A stretch of DNA of 64,000 bases, from NCBI RefSeq assembly GCF_049723905.1, contig NZ_JBJKFD010000001.1:3844001-3908000 (forward strand), in the 5' to 3' direction. Source of the DNA: G963665185 sp049723905. GTDB lineage: Bacteria; Desulfobacterota; Desulfovibrionia; Desulfovibrionales; Desulfovibrionaceae. Both the position numbers and the translations under genes were made by a program. Below are positions 16,660-25,767 of the stretch, in pieces; position 1 is the stretch's first letter, and each line of letters starts with the position of its first letter. The notes beneath the pieces were generated by a model, which saw only the letters and a list, made by a program, of their open reading frames with translations, made no database searches and was not told where the DNA came from.

Positions 16660-19600
16660 TCATTTTAGGGACATTTCCACGCGGCTGCGCACGCCGCCCT
16701 TGATGCGGGGCGGCACGTCGGCGCGCGTGTACTTGAGGAATATCCGTTTGCGGTCGATGTCTGCCTGGCCGATGAGATAATCGCGCACCACCTTGGCCCG
16801 AGTCTGTGCCAGCTCGGACAATTCCTCCGGCGTGGGCAGCATGGTCTGCACCAGCATTTGTTCCATCTGCTCTGGCGTCGGGTCTTGCACTTTTTCCTGT
16901 TCTTTCAGGGCCGACTTGGAAAAGACCCTTTGGACGAGCCTGGCTCGGTCGGGGCCTTCTATGGTGACAATTTCGCCGTTTTCGTCGGTGCCGTTTCCGC
17001 CCCGCAGTTTGTCCAGGTGCCGGGTCAGACGTTGCCTGCCGATGGCTGCTGCGTCCTTGTCCGGATCGATAAAGCCGTTCACCACCATTTCCAGGCGCGG
17101 TCGTTTCTTCATTGCCTTGCCCAGTTCGGTGAGGTTACCAATGTCCTGCTCGGACAGCTTGTTGCTGCCCGGCACGAACTCGACCACGCTGATTTCGTCG
17201 CCGCTGCCAGCCAGGCCCACAATATTGCCCAGCAGGTTGAAGGGCGAGGTGACGATATTGCTGAACAGGCCGATGATGGCCCGCATGATCATCTTGCCCA
17301 GGCGGAAGTCGGGATCATCGAGGCGCCCCTTGATGGGCACGTCGATTTCCATGTCGCCGTTGGAGTCCTGCAGCAGCGCCAACGCCAGCTTGATGGGTAC
17401 GTTGGCCGCGTTGGGGCTGGCCACGTGGTCGCCAAGGGAGAAGCGGTCCAGCTGAAAGATGTTTTCCGCGTTCAGCACTTCCTGCTGAATGGTCATGCTG
17501 GTGCGCCCGTGCAGTTTGCCTGTGGCCACGGGGTAGGCCAGACTATCAATAGTATAGGGCGAGAGCGCAGGCAGGTTGAAGTTGTCGATGGTGACCTGCA
17601 GAACCGTGTGCACGGCCCGTTCCAGTGGGTTGGCCTCGCCTTCGACATTGAAGGGAGCCTGTCCGTCCACCAGGGCGTGCATGTTGAATATGGAATGGGA
17701 ACCGGGCTCCAGGGAGAAGCGGTCCATGCGGCCCGTGAATTCGTCCACTGTCAGCGCAAAGACCGGGGCGACGCTGTGGTCGGTAAAGCGGAGCTGTCCG
17801 CCCTGCAGCGTGGCATTGGTTATGAGCATGGAGGCGAAGGCCCGTTCTTTAGGCTGGGCCGGTACTACGTTTGGTACAGTTGCATTTCCCATTGTCAGGG
17901 GAGCGGGAGAGGCGGCAACGGCCTGCGTTGCATTTTCCGCAGCGGGCCGGGTGGCGTTGTCCTTGCCCGGAAAGAGCTGCGAAGTGTTCATGCTCCCGTC
18001 TTTCAGGCGGATGAGGTCGGCCTTGGGCCCCTGGATGGTCAGAGTGCCGATGGACAGAGTGCGCGGGAGCTGGGCAAAGGCGATGCGCGTGGCGTTCAGG
18101 CTGTCCAGCGTCGCCAGCTGCTTGCCGTCCACGGTATAGGCTTTGGCATTGGAGAGGACGACGTCGCCGTTGAATTCAATATGCGGTTGCGCCGCGTCGC
18201 CCGTGGCATTGTCTGCATTCTCCGGCAGGTGCAGTCCCAGCCGCATGTTGCGTACGTTCAGCAGGGAGAGGGTGGAGAGCGGAACATCCGGGGAGATGTG
18301 GCTGGTCTGCATGTCCTCCACGTTCAGCCCGCCCTTGAATTCGATGTCCAGCCCCGGAGCCTTGCCCTTGCTGTTTTGGCGCAGGTCGTAGTTGCCCGTG
18401 ATGTTCAGGTCGCCCTGGCTGAGGCGCAACCCCGCGTCTTCGGGAATATACCCGTTGATGATATCCAGGGCCAGTTTGCTCAGGTCCAGGTCGCCCTGCA
18501 CGGCCAGCGGGGCGGGATGCACATCGGCACCGGCCTTGAGGCCGCCCTTGCCGTTGATGCGCATGGCCGCATTGACCCGCATGGTCTGGGACAGGTCCGA
18601 GGAAATGTCGCTGACCTCGATGGTCAGGGGCGCAAGGCGGATTCTCGCCTTGCCGGGCGCGGCACGGTCGCGGAAGGTGAGATCCCAGTCGCGCAGGGCA
18701 ACGGAATCCACGGTTGCGTTGAACGGACCGGCTTCTTCTTTTGTGGCGTTGGGTGTGGCAGCGGGCGCAGTGGCCGTAGTCTCTTTTTCTGTCTGCCGGG
18801 TGAACAGCCGGACCGGATAGATGGAGCCGTCCTTTTCCCGGATAATCTGCGTGGTGGCGTTGGCCAACAGGATGTTGGCAATGTGCAGCTGCCTGCCCGT
18901 TACGTCCATATCCATTCCGGAGAGCTTGAACTCCGGCAGTTGCAGCACAGACGCCCCTTTTTTCCCGCCCCTGGGATCGGACAGATGGAGCGCGTCCACC
19001 GTGGCCGTGGCATTTTCAATGAGAATCCGGGTGGCATTGCCAGTGGAGATGAAAAGGCCGGAATGCAGTCCTGCCTTGCCCGAGTCCACATGCACCGGGG
19101 AGAAGGCGGCATAGTACGGGGCATAGCTGGAGATATCCATGTTGCTGGCCGTGATGGTGGCGTTCATGGAAAACGGCAGGGGAGAAAGGTGGCCCTGTAT
19201 TTCCAGATGTTCGTTGGGCAGACGTTCGTTGCCCGGACGTTCGTTCGGGCCCAGCCTGAGTGCAGCCTGGAAAGAGGCGGGCGAGCCTTGGGCCAGTGTG
19301 AAGTTGCCGACCCCGATGTTCAGGTCGCTTATGGTCTTTTTAAAGGTTCCCTGCCCGGAGTCGTCGGCAAAGCGGATGGTTCCGTCGCGCAGGTCCACGG
19401 CGTCCATCACCAGTTCCAGCTTCACTTCCGGGGTTTTGTTTTCTTTCGTCTGTGCGGGGCCCAATGCTTCCAAAGGCGCGTCCGAAGGCGCGGGCGCAGG
19501 CGCGCCGGCGTCGATGCCAAATGGTTTGGTGAACCGCGTAACAAGGTCCAGCGTGCCGTTGGCGTCGCGGTGCAAAGCCACATACGGCTTGTCCAGGCTG

Positions 19601-20586
19601 ATGGCGTCGAATTGGAAGATGCGGAGGAGCGGCCAGACCTTGCGCAGGTCCAGGTCCAGCGCGGAAAATTTCAGAAACGGATCGCCCTGCAGCGGGCTGA
19701 GGGAAAAGTCCTTTACCGAGGCGTTGCCCTGGAAATACAGCACGGGCTCAACCTTGTCCGTGCGTTCGAAAACCAGTTCGAGATTGCTGGTAAAGGTGCC
19801 CTTGTCCAGCTTCATGGTTTGGGCCAGGGGCAGATATTTCCAGTAGTCGCGCAGGTCCAGCGCGGCCAGTTTGATGTCGAATTCCGTGTGCCTGGAAGTT
19901 TCAAACGGAAGTGTCTTGCCTTCCAAGCGAAAGGGGGTACCGTTGAGCAGACCGGCAAGATAGGGCTTGGTATAATTTGTTATGTATTTTTCCAGGGTGG
20001 AGGAAAACGGCACCCTGGCTTCCAGGTCGGACAACACATGGTGGGCGCCTACCACTTGGTTGTCGAACTCTATGCGCCCCTTGTCTATGGCGAAGTTTTC
20101 CAGCAACCAGGGGAAGAGTTTCCCTTTCTTTTCTTTTTTCTCGGGCGCAGCCGTTTGCGTGGCGTTCGTCTGGTCCGGGGCAATAAGGTCGGAAAAATTG
20201 TATTTTCCCGGTGCATTCAGTGCTATGTGGACATAAGGTTCTGTAAAGCTCAGCTCCTGCACATAGGGGCCGAGGATGAACAGCGAATACGTGGACATGT
20301 TCAGATACAGCTGGCCCATGGAAACAAAGGTGGCGTTGCCCGTGGGTTCCTGCATCCTGAAATTGGTGACGGTGGCGGCAAGGGTAAGGGGGTTGAAGTC
20401 CAGGCGTTCGATGGTGGTCTGGCGGTGCGTTGTCTCGGTGAGGGTTTTTTCCAGGTAGCCCCTGGCAATGGGACCTACGGCGAAAAATCCTACGATGGTG
20501 TACAGTACGAACAGGATTCCAACGATAATCGCGCCTTTCCAGGCGGTGTGCAGCGTGCGAAATTTGGCGAGAAGCGAACCGTTCAT
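16660..20586 (-). CDS. Giant DUF748 (AsmA-like) envelope protein
   Basis: 1308 aa from the ATG at 20586, which has GGAAGG seven bases upstream; an ATG 15 bases earlier is inside that ribosome site and less likely. Residues near 15-45 are one membrane anchor. The remainder is periplasmic, with repeated DUF748 units (RLDFNPLTLAATVTNFRM, PYVQELSFTEPYVHIALN), long threonine- and asparagine-rich stretches with many TNAT/GNAT-like triplets, and a C-terminal OmpA-like segment (VEFVPGSNKLSEQDIGNLTE). The related AsmA/TamB proteins bridge the envelope and help move phospholipid or assemble the outer membrane. A role in envelope maintenance is inferred. Confidence 0.85.
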   Translation of the reverse strand: MNGSLLAKFRTLHTAWKGAIIVGILFVLYTIVGFFAVGPIARGYLEKTLTETTHRQTTIERLDFNPLTLAATVTNFRMQEPTGNATFVSMGQLYLNMSTYSLFILGPYVQELSFTEPYVHIALNAPGKYNFSDLIAPDQTNATQTAAPEKKEKKGKLFPWLLENFAIDKGRIEFDNQVVGAHHVLSDLEARVPFSSTLEKYITNYTKPYLAGLLNGTPFRLEGKTLPFETSRHTEFDIKLAALDLRDYWKYLPLAQTMKLDKGTFTSNLELVFERTDKVEPVLYFQGNASVKDFSLSPLQGDPFLKFSALDLDLRKVWPLLRIFQFDAISLDKPYVALHRDANGTLDLVTRFTKPFGIDAGAPAPAPSDAPLEALGPAQTKENKTPEVKLELVMDAVDLRDGTIRFADDSGQGTFKKTISDLNIGVGNFTLAQGSPASFQAALRLGPNERPGNERLPNEHLEIQGHLSPLPFSMNATITASNMDISSYAPYYAAFSPVHVDSGKAGLHSGLFISTGNATRILIENATATVDALHLSDPRGGKKGASVLQLPEFKLSGMDMDVTGRQLHIANILLANATTQIIREKDGSIYPVRLFTRQTEKETTATAPAATPNATKEEAGPFNATVDSVALRDWDLTFRDRAAPGKARIRLAPLTIEVSDISSDLSQTMRVNAAMRINGKGGLKAGADVHPAPLAVQGDLDLSKLALDIINGYIPEDAGLRLSQGDLNITGNYDLRQNSKGKAPGLDIEFKGGLNVEDMQTSHISPDVPLSTLSLLNVRNMRLGLHLPENADNATGDAAQPHIEFNGDVVLSNAKAYTVDGKQLATLDSLNATRIAFAQLPRTLSIGTLTIQGPKADLIRLKDGSMNTSQLFPGKDNATRPAAENATQAVAASPAPLTMGNATVPNVVPAQPKERAFASMLITNATLQGGQLRFTDHSVAPVFALTVDEFTGRMDRFSLEPGSHSIFNMHALVDGQAPFNVEGEANPLERAVHTVLQVTIDNFNLPALSPYTIDSLAYPVATGKLHGRTSMTIQQEVLNAENIFQLDRFSLGDHVASPNAANVPIKLALALLQDSNGDMEIDVPIKGRLDDPDFRLGKMIMRAIIGLFSNIVTSPFNLLGNIVGLAGSGDEISVVEFVPGSNKLSEQDIGNLTELGKAMKKRPRLEMVVNGFIDPDKDAAAIGRQRLTRHLDKLRGGNGTDENGEIVTIEGPDRARLVQRVFSKSALKEQEKVQDPTPEQMEQMLVQTMLPTPEELSELAQTRAKVVRDYLIGQADIDRKRIFLKYTRADVPPRIKGGVRSRVEMSLK

Positions 20587-20666
20587 AGGTGAACCTTCCA
20601 TGAATATTTTTCTTGAACCATCCGTTCCGGTGCGGACGCAGATAGTTTCTTATACACTGCCTCGGG

Positions 20667-20702
20667 CTGCCGATAAAGGTCGGAGAGCTTCTTTGTAGCA
20701 AA
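20667..20702 (+). repeat. Half copy of the palindrome family
   Basis: Only the left arm is present: CTCGGGCTGCCGATAAAGGT, then an eroded match to the GATAGC-TTCGTTGC segment. It lies between the 20708 gene and the DUF748 gene. Confidence 0.5.
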
Positions 20703-20707
20703 TCCGC

Positions 20708-21022
20708 CTAAATTTTTTTGCGTTGCAGCTCGGCTTTGTTTTCGTGAAATTCCCCCAGGTCGTAGAGGCGTATTTTCGTGCTGCGGGGGAACTCGCGGCG
20801 GAGTATTTTTTTCAGGGCCTTGTCCAGCTTGCCCAGAGGCACGCAAAAGCGTTCTTGCGCAAAGCCGTTTTCAATAATAAGCACGGAATCCCGGTCCCCG
20901 TCCTGGCGGACCAGGACGACCGAGCGGTCGCGCTTGTAGGTACGCATGTCCAGAGCGTGGCCCACCGGTAGCCCGGCCATACGTTCCTGCACTGTGCGGA
21001 TGGCGTTGGTCTTGTCTATCAT
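20708..21022 (-). CDS. Conserved-looking small protein of unknown function
   Basis: 104 aa, basic, soluble, no membrane segment. It begins MIDKTNAIRTVQERMAGLPV; a beta-rich core (DRSVVLVRQDGDRDSVLIIE) is followed by helices (LGKLDKALKKILRREFPRST) and a charged tail. The reading frame has normal codon bias. It is divergent from rlmD, whose start is 89 bp away, so the two may share a promoter region. I cannot assign a family. Confidence 0.65.
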   Translation of the reverse strand: MIDKTNAIRTVQERMAGLPVGHALDMRTYKRDRSVVLVRQDGDRDSVLIIENGFAQERFCVPLGKLDKALKKILRREFPRSTKIRLYDLGEFHENKAELQRKKI

Positions 21023-21111
21023 ATATACGTAAGCCTACGCCAACCCCATTACGAAATAAAGCGGACCGTCCGGGGCCTTGCCCTGCGGCCGCATCATCCA
21101 AGGAGAAAATT

Positions 21112-22479
21112 ATGTCCACGCCGAAACCGCAGTTGAAACCCGGCGATATTATAGATTGTACGGCCGATGCTTTGGCCACGGGCGGAAAAGCCGTATGCCG
21201 CGTGGACGGATTGGCCGTTTTCGTCCAAGACGGCCTGCCCGGTCAGAAGATGCGCGCCCGCGTGGAAAAGGTGGGCAAGCGCTTTGCCGAGGCGGTCATG
21301 GTCAAGACGCTCAGCGAACCGGACCATCCGGCCGAGCCGTTCTGTCCGCACTTTGGCGATTGCGGCGGCTGCCGGTGGCAGCATCTGGATTATCAGCGTC
21401 AGCTGTACTGGAAGCGCCGCTTTGTGGCCGACAGCCTGCAACGCCTGGGCGGCCTGGACTGCGAAGATTTGGTGGAGCAGACCATACCGTCGTTCGACAT
21501 GCAGAATTTCCGCAACAAGATGGAGTTCGCCTTTTCCGACCAGGGCCCGGCCCTGCATCTGGGGCTGAAGCGCCGTGGCTCGGAACTGGTGATGAACGCT
21601 GAGCATTGCAAGCTGATGCCGGAGCCTGCCATGGATATTGTGCAGACCGTGCGCGAACACTGCCGGGCCTCGGGCCTGCCAGCCTACGACCGGACCAACG
21701 GGAGCGGCGTGTGGCGGCACTTGGTGCTGCGCCGCAACCAGCGGGGGCAGTTTCTGGTGCATCTCATTGCCGGAAAGGGCGGCAAGCTGGACCAGGTCAT
21801 CGAGCCGTTGGCCGAGGCCCTGCTGGCACGGTTTGACGACATCAGTACCATTACGCTGGGTATCCGCTCCCGGCGCGACAAACTGGCCCAGGCCGAAGAG
21901 TCCTTTGCCGTGCATGGTTCGGGATTCATTTTCGAGGAAATGGACGGGCTGCGTTTCCGGCTGGTGAGTGATTCGTTCTTTCAGACCAATACGCCCACGG
22001 CACAGCAGCTGTATGCCCAGGTGCTGAACATGGCCGACCTGCAAGGCAGCGAATACGTGCTGGATCTCTTTTGCGGCGTGGGCTCCATAGCCTTGCAACT
22101 GGCCCGCCACGCCGAAGAGGTGAGCGGCTGTGAAATTTCCAAACAGGCGGCGCGCGACGCCAAGGTGAACGCCAAGGCCAACGGCCTTGACAACTGCAAG
22201 TTCGTGGCAGGCGACGTGCTCAAGCTGCTGAAGAACGAACGCCGTCACCCGGACGTAATAGTCACGGACCCGCCCCGCAGCGGCATGAAGCCCCAGGTGC
22301 TGGAACGCATCATGGAGCTTGCCCCCCGGCGCATTGTGTACGTGTCGTGCGACCCGGCCACGCTGGGACGCGACAGCCGCATCCTCTCGTCCAAGTATAC
22401 ACTCAAAAAGGCCGTGCCCGTGGACTTGTTTCCGCATACGCCACATGTGGAGACGGCGGCGTTGTTTGAGATGAACTAA
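21112..22479 (+). CDS. rlmD: 23S rRNA (uracil-5-)-methyltransferase, RlmD/RumA type
   Basis: 455 aa. An N-terminal TRAM domain (residues 10-70, with DALATGGKAVCRVDGLAVFV) precedes the Fe-S site CPHFGDCGGCRWQHLDYQ. The methyltransferase domain shows VLDLFCGVGSIALQLARHA (SAM site), VTDPPRSGM, and YVSCDPATLGRD, which contains the catalytic cysteine. These define the TrmA/RlmC/RlmD family; the Fe-S plus TRAM arrangement favours RlmD (m5U1939), but site specificity cannot be read from sequence. AAGGAG lies seven bases before the ATG. Confidence 0.9.
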   Translation: MSTPKPQLKPGDIIDCTADALATGGKAVCRVDGLAVFVQDGLPGQKMRARVEKVGKRFAEAVMVKTLSEPDHPAEPFCPHFGDCGGCRWQHLDYQRQLYWKRRFVADSLQRLGGLDCEDLVEQTIPSFDMQNFRNKMEFAFSDQGPALHLGLKRRGSELVMNAEHCKLMPEPAMDIVQTVREHCRASGLPAYDRTNGSGVWRHLVLRRNQRGQFLVHLIAGKGGKLDQVIEPLAEALLARFDDISTITLGIRSRRDKLAQAEESFAVHGSGFIFEEMDGLRFRLVSDSFFQTNTPTAQQLYAQVLNMADLQGSEYVLDLFCGVGSIALQLARHAEEVSGCEISKQAARDAKVNAKANGLDNCKFVAGDVLKLLKNERRHPDVIVTDPPRSGMKPQVLERIMELAPRRIVYVSCDPATLGRDSRILSSKYTLKKAVPVDLFPHTPHVETAALFEMN

Positions 22480-22486
22480 GTTTTTT

Positions 22487-22530
22487 AGGCGGCCTATAAA
22501 GGCCTGATAGCTGCGTTGTTGAAAGAAAGT
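22487..22530 (+). repeat. Half copy of the palindrome family
   Basis: GGCGGCCTATAAAGGCCTG continues into ATAGCTGCGTTGTTG, matching the left half of the full copy at 27330. The right half is replaced by a GC-rich double hairpin (22540-22577: GAGGCGCTGCCTC and CCAGGGGCAT/ATGCCCCTGG). It is just after the rlmD stop. Confidence 0.6.
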
Positions 22531-22574
22531 CAGACCAGAGGCGCTGCCTCTGGACTCCGCCAGGGGCATGATGC

Positions 22575-22988
22575 CCCTGGACCCACGTTTTAAAGGGGGA
22601 GGAGACTTTTAGTTTTTACGGGGTAAACGAAAAATTTAAACCGTGCGTCCATCCCTCGGGCGGATGTTGAATGTCCCACGCAAAGGCCTTTTATTTGCCA
22701 CGTCCCCAAGAATTGGGGCGTGGCATAACTGTGGTGTTAAAATTTGAAATGCAGCCTGCGAACCTATGGCGCAAGGGCCCTATCTCACCTGACCGGGTAC
22801 AAAGAGGCGGCAATGACGTATTGCCAGATACCTGCGGCCCCTTAGGGCCGGAAAGGGAGGGGAAGGTTCCGGAAACAAACGGGGAAACCGGGGCCTTTCC
22901 GGGTTTCCCCACTGTTTCCGGATAATTCGACGTGCCTGTGTTTGAAAACTGCCCGAAGGGACACCATGGCTTATGTTAGTCCCACATC
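22575..22988 (+). mobile_element. Structured repeat copy 1, candidate HEARO/omega-RNA element remnant
   Basis: About 410 bp, closely similar to 29090-29501. It is rich in hairpins: CATCC-CTCGG-GCGGATG near 22652, GCCACGTCCCCAA-GAA-TTGGGGCGTGGC at 22697-22724, GGCCCCTTAGGGCC near 22838, and a long nested stem near 22868-22922 (CCGGAAAC...GTTTCCGG enclosing GGGGAAACC...GGTTTCCCC). It ends with a ribosome-site-like GAAGGGA, then ATGGCTTATGT (M-A-Y-V), and the similarity stops 13 bp later. A long structured RNA directly before an ORF start is the layout of HEARO/omega RNA with IscB/IsrB; the ORF itself is gone. No protein-coding role is supported. Confidence 0.5.
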
Positions 22989-23114
22989 CTCTTCTCCAGA
23001 CCGGGATCGTACGCTGCGGCGCTGTGGCAACACAAACCATAGCACTTCAAACTTTTGCAAAAGTTTCCTCCTCCCCCACATGCCTTTTCCCCTTCGTTTT
23101 TCCTTAAAAAAGTA

Positions 23115-23141
23115 AGGCCCCCCGGAGTTCCAGGGGGCCTT
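23115..23141 (-). terminator. Terminator of the PLP enzyme gene
   Basis: GGCCCCCC and GGGGGCC arms with a ten-base spacer. Read on the minus strand the stem is followed by TTACTTTTTT, so it ends the minus-strand symporter/PLP enzyme transcript. Confidence 0.7.
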
Positions 23142-23209
23142 TTCCATGAAGCGGAAGGGGGGAGGGGAGAAGGGAGAAGCTTTCTGCAAAACCTACAGAG
23201 GGTTTGCTC

Positions 23210-24496
23210 TTACTTTTGTTTTTTTATCAGCTCGGCAGTGATGCGCAGAAACTGGTCCACATCTTCCACTGTATGGCAGTGGAATGGGGAGATGCGCAAA
23301 GTGCCTTCCAGACCGAAGGAGTCGAGCATGCGTTTGGAATAGAGGCTGGAGGCCACGCGTTCGTATACGGTTACGTCCATTTCCGCATATTTTTCAACTG
23401 CTTCGGCGCATTCCAGCCCTTTGATGGCACAGGCCACGATGAAGTCCCGGGTGCTGAGGTCGGGGTAGTCGAGAAAAACCTCCACACCGTCCATGTGGCG
23501 CAGTCCGGGAAGTTCCGGGGTGCCTTCCAGCAAGTGCTGCATCAGTGCCCGCTCGTGCTGGGCGATTTTTTCCATGCCCAGGGCAAATGCTTCCCGACGC
23601 ATGTTCTTTTTTTCAAACTGCTCGCCGATCCAGCAGACATGATCCACAATGGCGGAAACACCTGCATACTGTGCCGGTGCGGGACTGCCCAGCTCCCATT
23701 CGCCCGCGGGCTTGGCAGCCAGCTTGTGGTGGGGCAGGGATGCGAAACGGTCGGACACCCAGCCGACACCGAGCCCGCGCAGGCCGCAGAACTTGTACGG
23801 GGCGAAGTTGATGGCGTCCACCGGGGTTTTCTGCAGGTCCACCAGGCCGTGGGGCACGTGCTGAACCGCATCCACAATGATGTACAGATCGGGCTTCTTG
23901 GCTCTGGCCTTGGCTACGATCTGTTCGATATCGAGGATGGAGCCGGAGATGTTCGAGGCGTAGATGACGCTGAGAAAACAGGTGTCTTCGTCCACCAGGC
24001 CAACCACTTCGTCCACGTCCACGCCGCCGGTTTCCGGATTGGTCTTGGCAACGCGGAATTCCCGGTTTGTCTTCTCCGCATAGTATTTTGCAGAGTCGTA
24101 GGCAGAGGGATGTTCAAGCGCTGTGGTTACGATGTTTTTTCCCGGCAGATTTTCGGCAGCAACGCGGGTCATCTCGTAAATGACCTGCGAAGCCGTCAGC
24201 ATGGTGATCACGCTGCCGCCTTTCGCGTTGAGCATGCAACGGACGTCGTTGATTCCCTTGTCGATAACCGAGTTCAGGTAATCTGCGGTCTTGCTGGTGC
24301 GTTCCGGGCAATCCCCGATACGTTCCATGTGAACATAGTCCTGTTCGGCCTGCTTCAGAGTGAAGGAGCCGCCAGCGTTTTCAAAGAAGAGACGTTTGGT
24401 GCCGGTGTAGTCTTCATCGACCCAGTAGAATTTTTCTTTGATGGCTTGGGAAAGAGCTTCAGGAAACAGTTCCCCTTGGGGTGTGTGTTGCAACAT
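23210..24496 (-). CDS. Class V aminotransferase-fold PLP enzyme (cysteine desulfurase/epimerase-like)
   Basis: 428 aa. Fold type I PLP signatures are seen: FFENAGGSFTL near residue 37, EHPSAYD with H129 over the cofactor ring, VDAVQHVPHG with D209 and Q212, and FAPYKFCG with the Schiff-base lysine K235. The overall shape is closest to cysteine desulfurase-like or isopenicillin-N-epimerase-like class V proteins, but it is not a housekeeping NifS/IscS: there is no adjacent scaffold gene and no clear mobile cysteine loop. It follows a DAACS symporter by 23 bp, suggesting it acts on the imported amino acid. The exact reaction is unknown. Confidence 0.8.
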   Translation of the reverse strand: MLQHTPQGELFPEALSQAIKEKFYWVDEDYTGTKRLFFENAGGSFTLKQAEQDYVHMERIGDCPERTSKTADYLNSVIDKGINDVRCMLNAKGGSVITMLTASQVIYEMTRVAAENLPGKNIVTTALEHPSAYDSAKYYAEKTNREFRVAKTNPETGGVDVDEVVGLVDEDTCFLSVIYASNISGSILDIEQIVAKARAKKPDLYIIVDAVQHVPHGLVDLQKTPVDAINFAPYKFCGLRGLGVGWVSDRFASLPHHKLAAKPAGEWELGSPAPAQYAGVSAIVDHVCWIGEQFEKKNMRREAFALGMEKIAQHERALMQHLLEGTPELPGLRHMDGVEVFLDYPDLSTRDFIVACAIKGLECAEAVEKYAEMDVTVYERVASSLYSKRMLDSFGLEGTLRISPFHCHTVEDVDQFLRITAELIKKQK

Positions 24497-24519
24497 GTGA
24501 TCGTCTCCGTTGTTTTTAA

Positions 24520-25767
24520 TTACGCCTGGCTCTGGGGCTGATCTTGGGCTGGGACGATTATTTCGTCACCTATCATATGGTCGGTACTTGCAATGCACAG
24601 GGTCGATACCGCATCGCCAACGACGTTCAGCGTGGTGTTGCACATGTCGAAGAGGCGGTAGACACCGGCAATGAGGCCCATGATTTCCAGGGGAAGATTC
24701 ATGAAGGACAGAAGCACCATGGTCATGACGATGCCGCCGCCGGGGATACCGGGGGAGCCCATGGCAATGACAGAGCCAAACAGAACCAGATAGATTTGCT
24801 GGGCAAGGGAAAGGTCTATGTTGTAAATCTGGGCCACGAAAGCGACAGCCATGGAGTAATACAGCACGGCTCCGTTCATGTTGATGACCGTGCCCAGCGG
24901 AATGGTGAATTCGGCGAGTTCGGCACGCACCTTGAAATCGTCGGTCATTGTCTTCAAGGTCAGGGGCATGGTTCCCGCACTGCTGGTGGTGCTGATGGTC
25001 ATTACCATGACCTTGCCCATGTGGCGGAAAAAGTCCTTGATGGAAACCTTGCCGATGAGGCGCAGCATGGGAATGTACAGACAGACCATCACCACGAGTG
25101 CGGCCAGGTACAAGGCGCCGACCAGCTTGCCCAGGGGGCCGAAAACTTCAAGACCGTATTTGCCGACCGAGCAGGCGATAAGCGCCGCCACACCATAGGG
25201 GGAAAGTTCCATGACCATGCCGGTGATGCGGATCATGAGCTTGTTTCCCTCGTCGATGAATTTTTTCACCGTGGAAACGCTGGCACCGAGTCCGGTGATG
25301 GCTGTGCCCAGGAACAGGGCGAAGATGATGATCTGAATGAGTTTGCCTTCGGAAAAGGCCTTGAAGGGGTTTGTGGGAATCATGCTGAGGATGGTGGAAG
25401 CAAAACCAGGCGTGGTGGCCGAGTGCGACACGGTACCGGCGCCTGCGAGGCTTTCCAGAGTGAATCCGACCCCGGGAGAGAAAATATTTGCGGCAGCAAT
25501 GCCGATAGCCGCACAAATCAGCGTTGTTCCGACATAATAGAGAAGAACCTTTCCACCCATTTTTTTGAGTTTGGTTATGCTCTCAATACCGGAAACACTG
25601 CTGGCGATAGAGAAAAAAACCAGCGGAACCACAAGCATTTTGATGAGGCTGAGGAAAATATCGCCGACAAGTTTGATTGCCAGTATTTTTTCCTGAAAAA
25701 TTAAGCCGAGCACAATGCCGACGGCAAACCCAATGAACACTTTTCCAGCGAGCGAGACCTTTCTCAT
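24520..25767 (-). CDS. Dicarboxylate/amino acid:cation symporter (DAACS), probably for a neutral substrate
   Basis: 415 aa, eight membrane segments plus two re-entrant loops as in GltPh. Motifs: TSSAGTMP (HP1), NMNGA (NMDGT position), GSPGIPGGG (HP2) and DMCNTTLNVVGD (TM8, D374 to D385). In GltPh the TM8 arginine 397 binds the substrate side-chain carboxylate; here that position is asparagine 377, while the backbone-binding Asp and Asn residues remain. By analogy with neutral amino acid members this argues against glutamate or aspartate. A GGAG ribosome site precedes the ATG. It is the first gene of a two-gene unit with the PLP enzyme. Confidence 0.9.
   Translation of the reverse strand: MRKVSLAGKVFIGFAVGIVLGLIFQEKILAIKLVGDIFLSLIKMLVVPLVFFSIASSVSGIESITKLKKMGGKVLLYYVGTTLICAAIGIAAANIFSPGVGFTLESLAGAGTVSHSATTPGFASTILSMIPTNPFKAFSEGKLIQIIIFALFLGTAITGLGASVSTVKKFIDEGNKLMIRITGMVMELSPYGVAALIACSVGKYGLEVFGPLGKLVGALYLAALVVMVCLYIPMLRLIGKVSIKDFFRHMGKVMVMTISTTSSAGTMPLTLKTMTDDFKVRAELAEFTIPLGTVINMNGAVLYYSMAVAFVAQIYNIDLSLAQQIYLVLFGSVIAMGSPGIPGGGIVMTMVLLSFMNLPLEIMGLIAGVYRLFDMCNTTLNVVGDAVSTLCIASTDHMIGDEIIVPAQDQPQSQA

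Noticed and set aside
16858..20592. 1244-residue open frame opposite the DUF748 gene
   Set aside because: High-G+C shadow frame: no domains, histidine/glutamine-rich composition, no ribosome site, and the minus-strand frame has a family match.
22671..22925. 84-residue ORF inside structured element copy 1
   Set aside because: The frame is not kept in copy 2, while hairpins are, so the element is not protein-coding.
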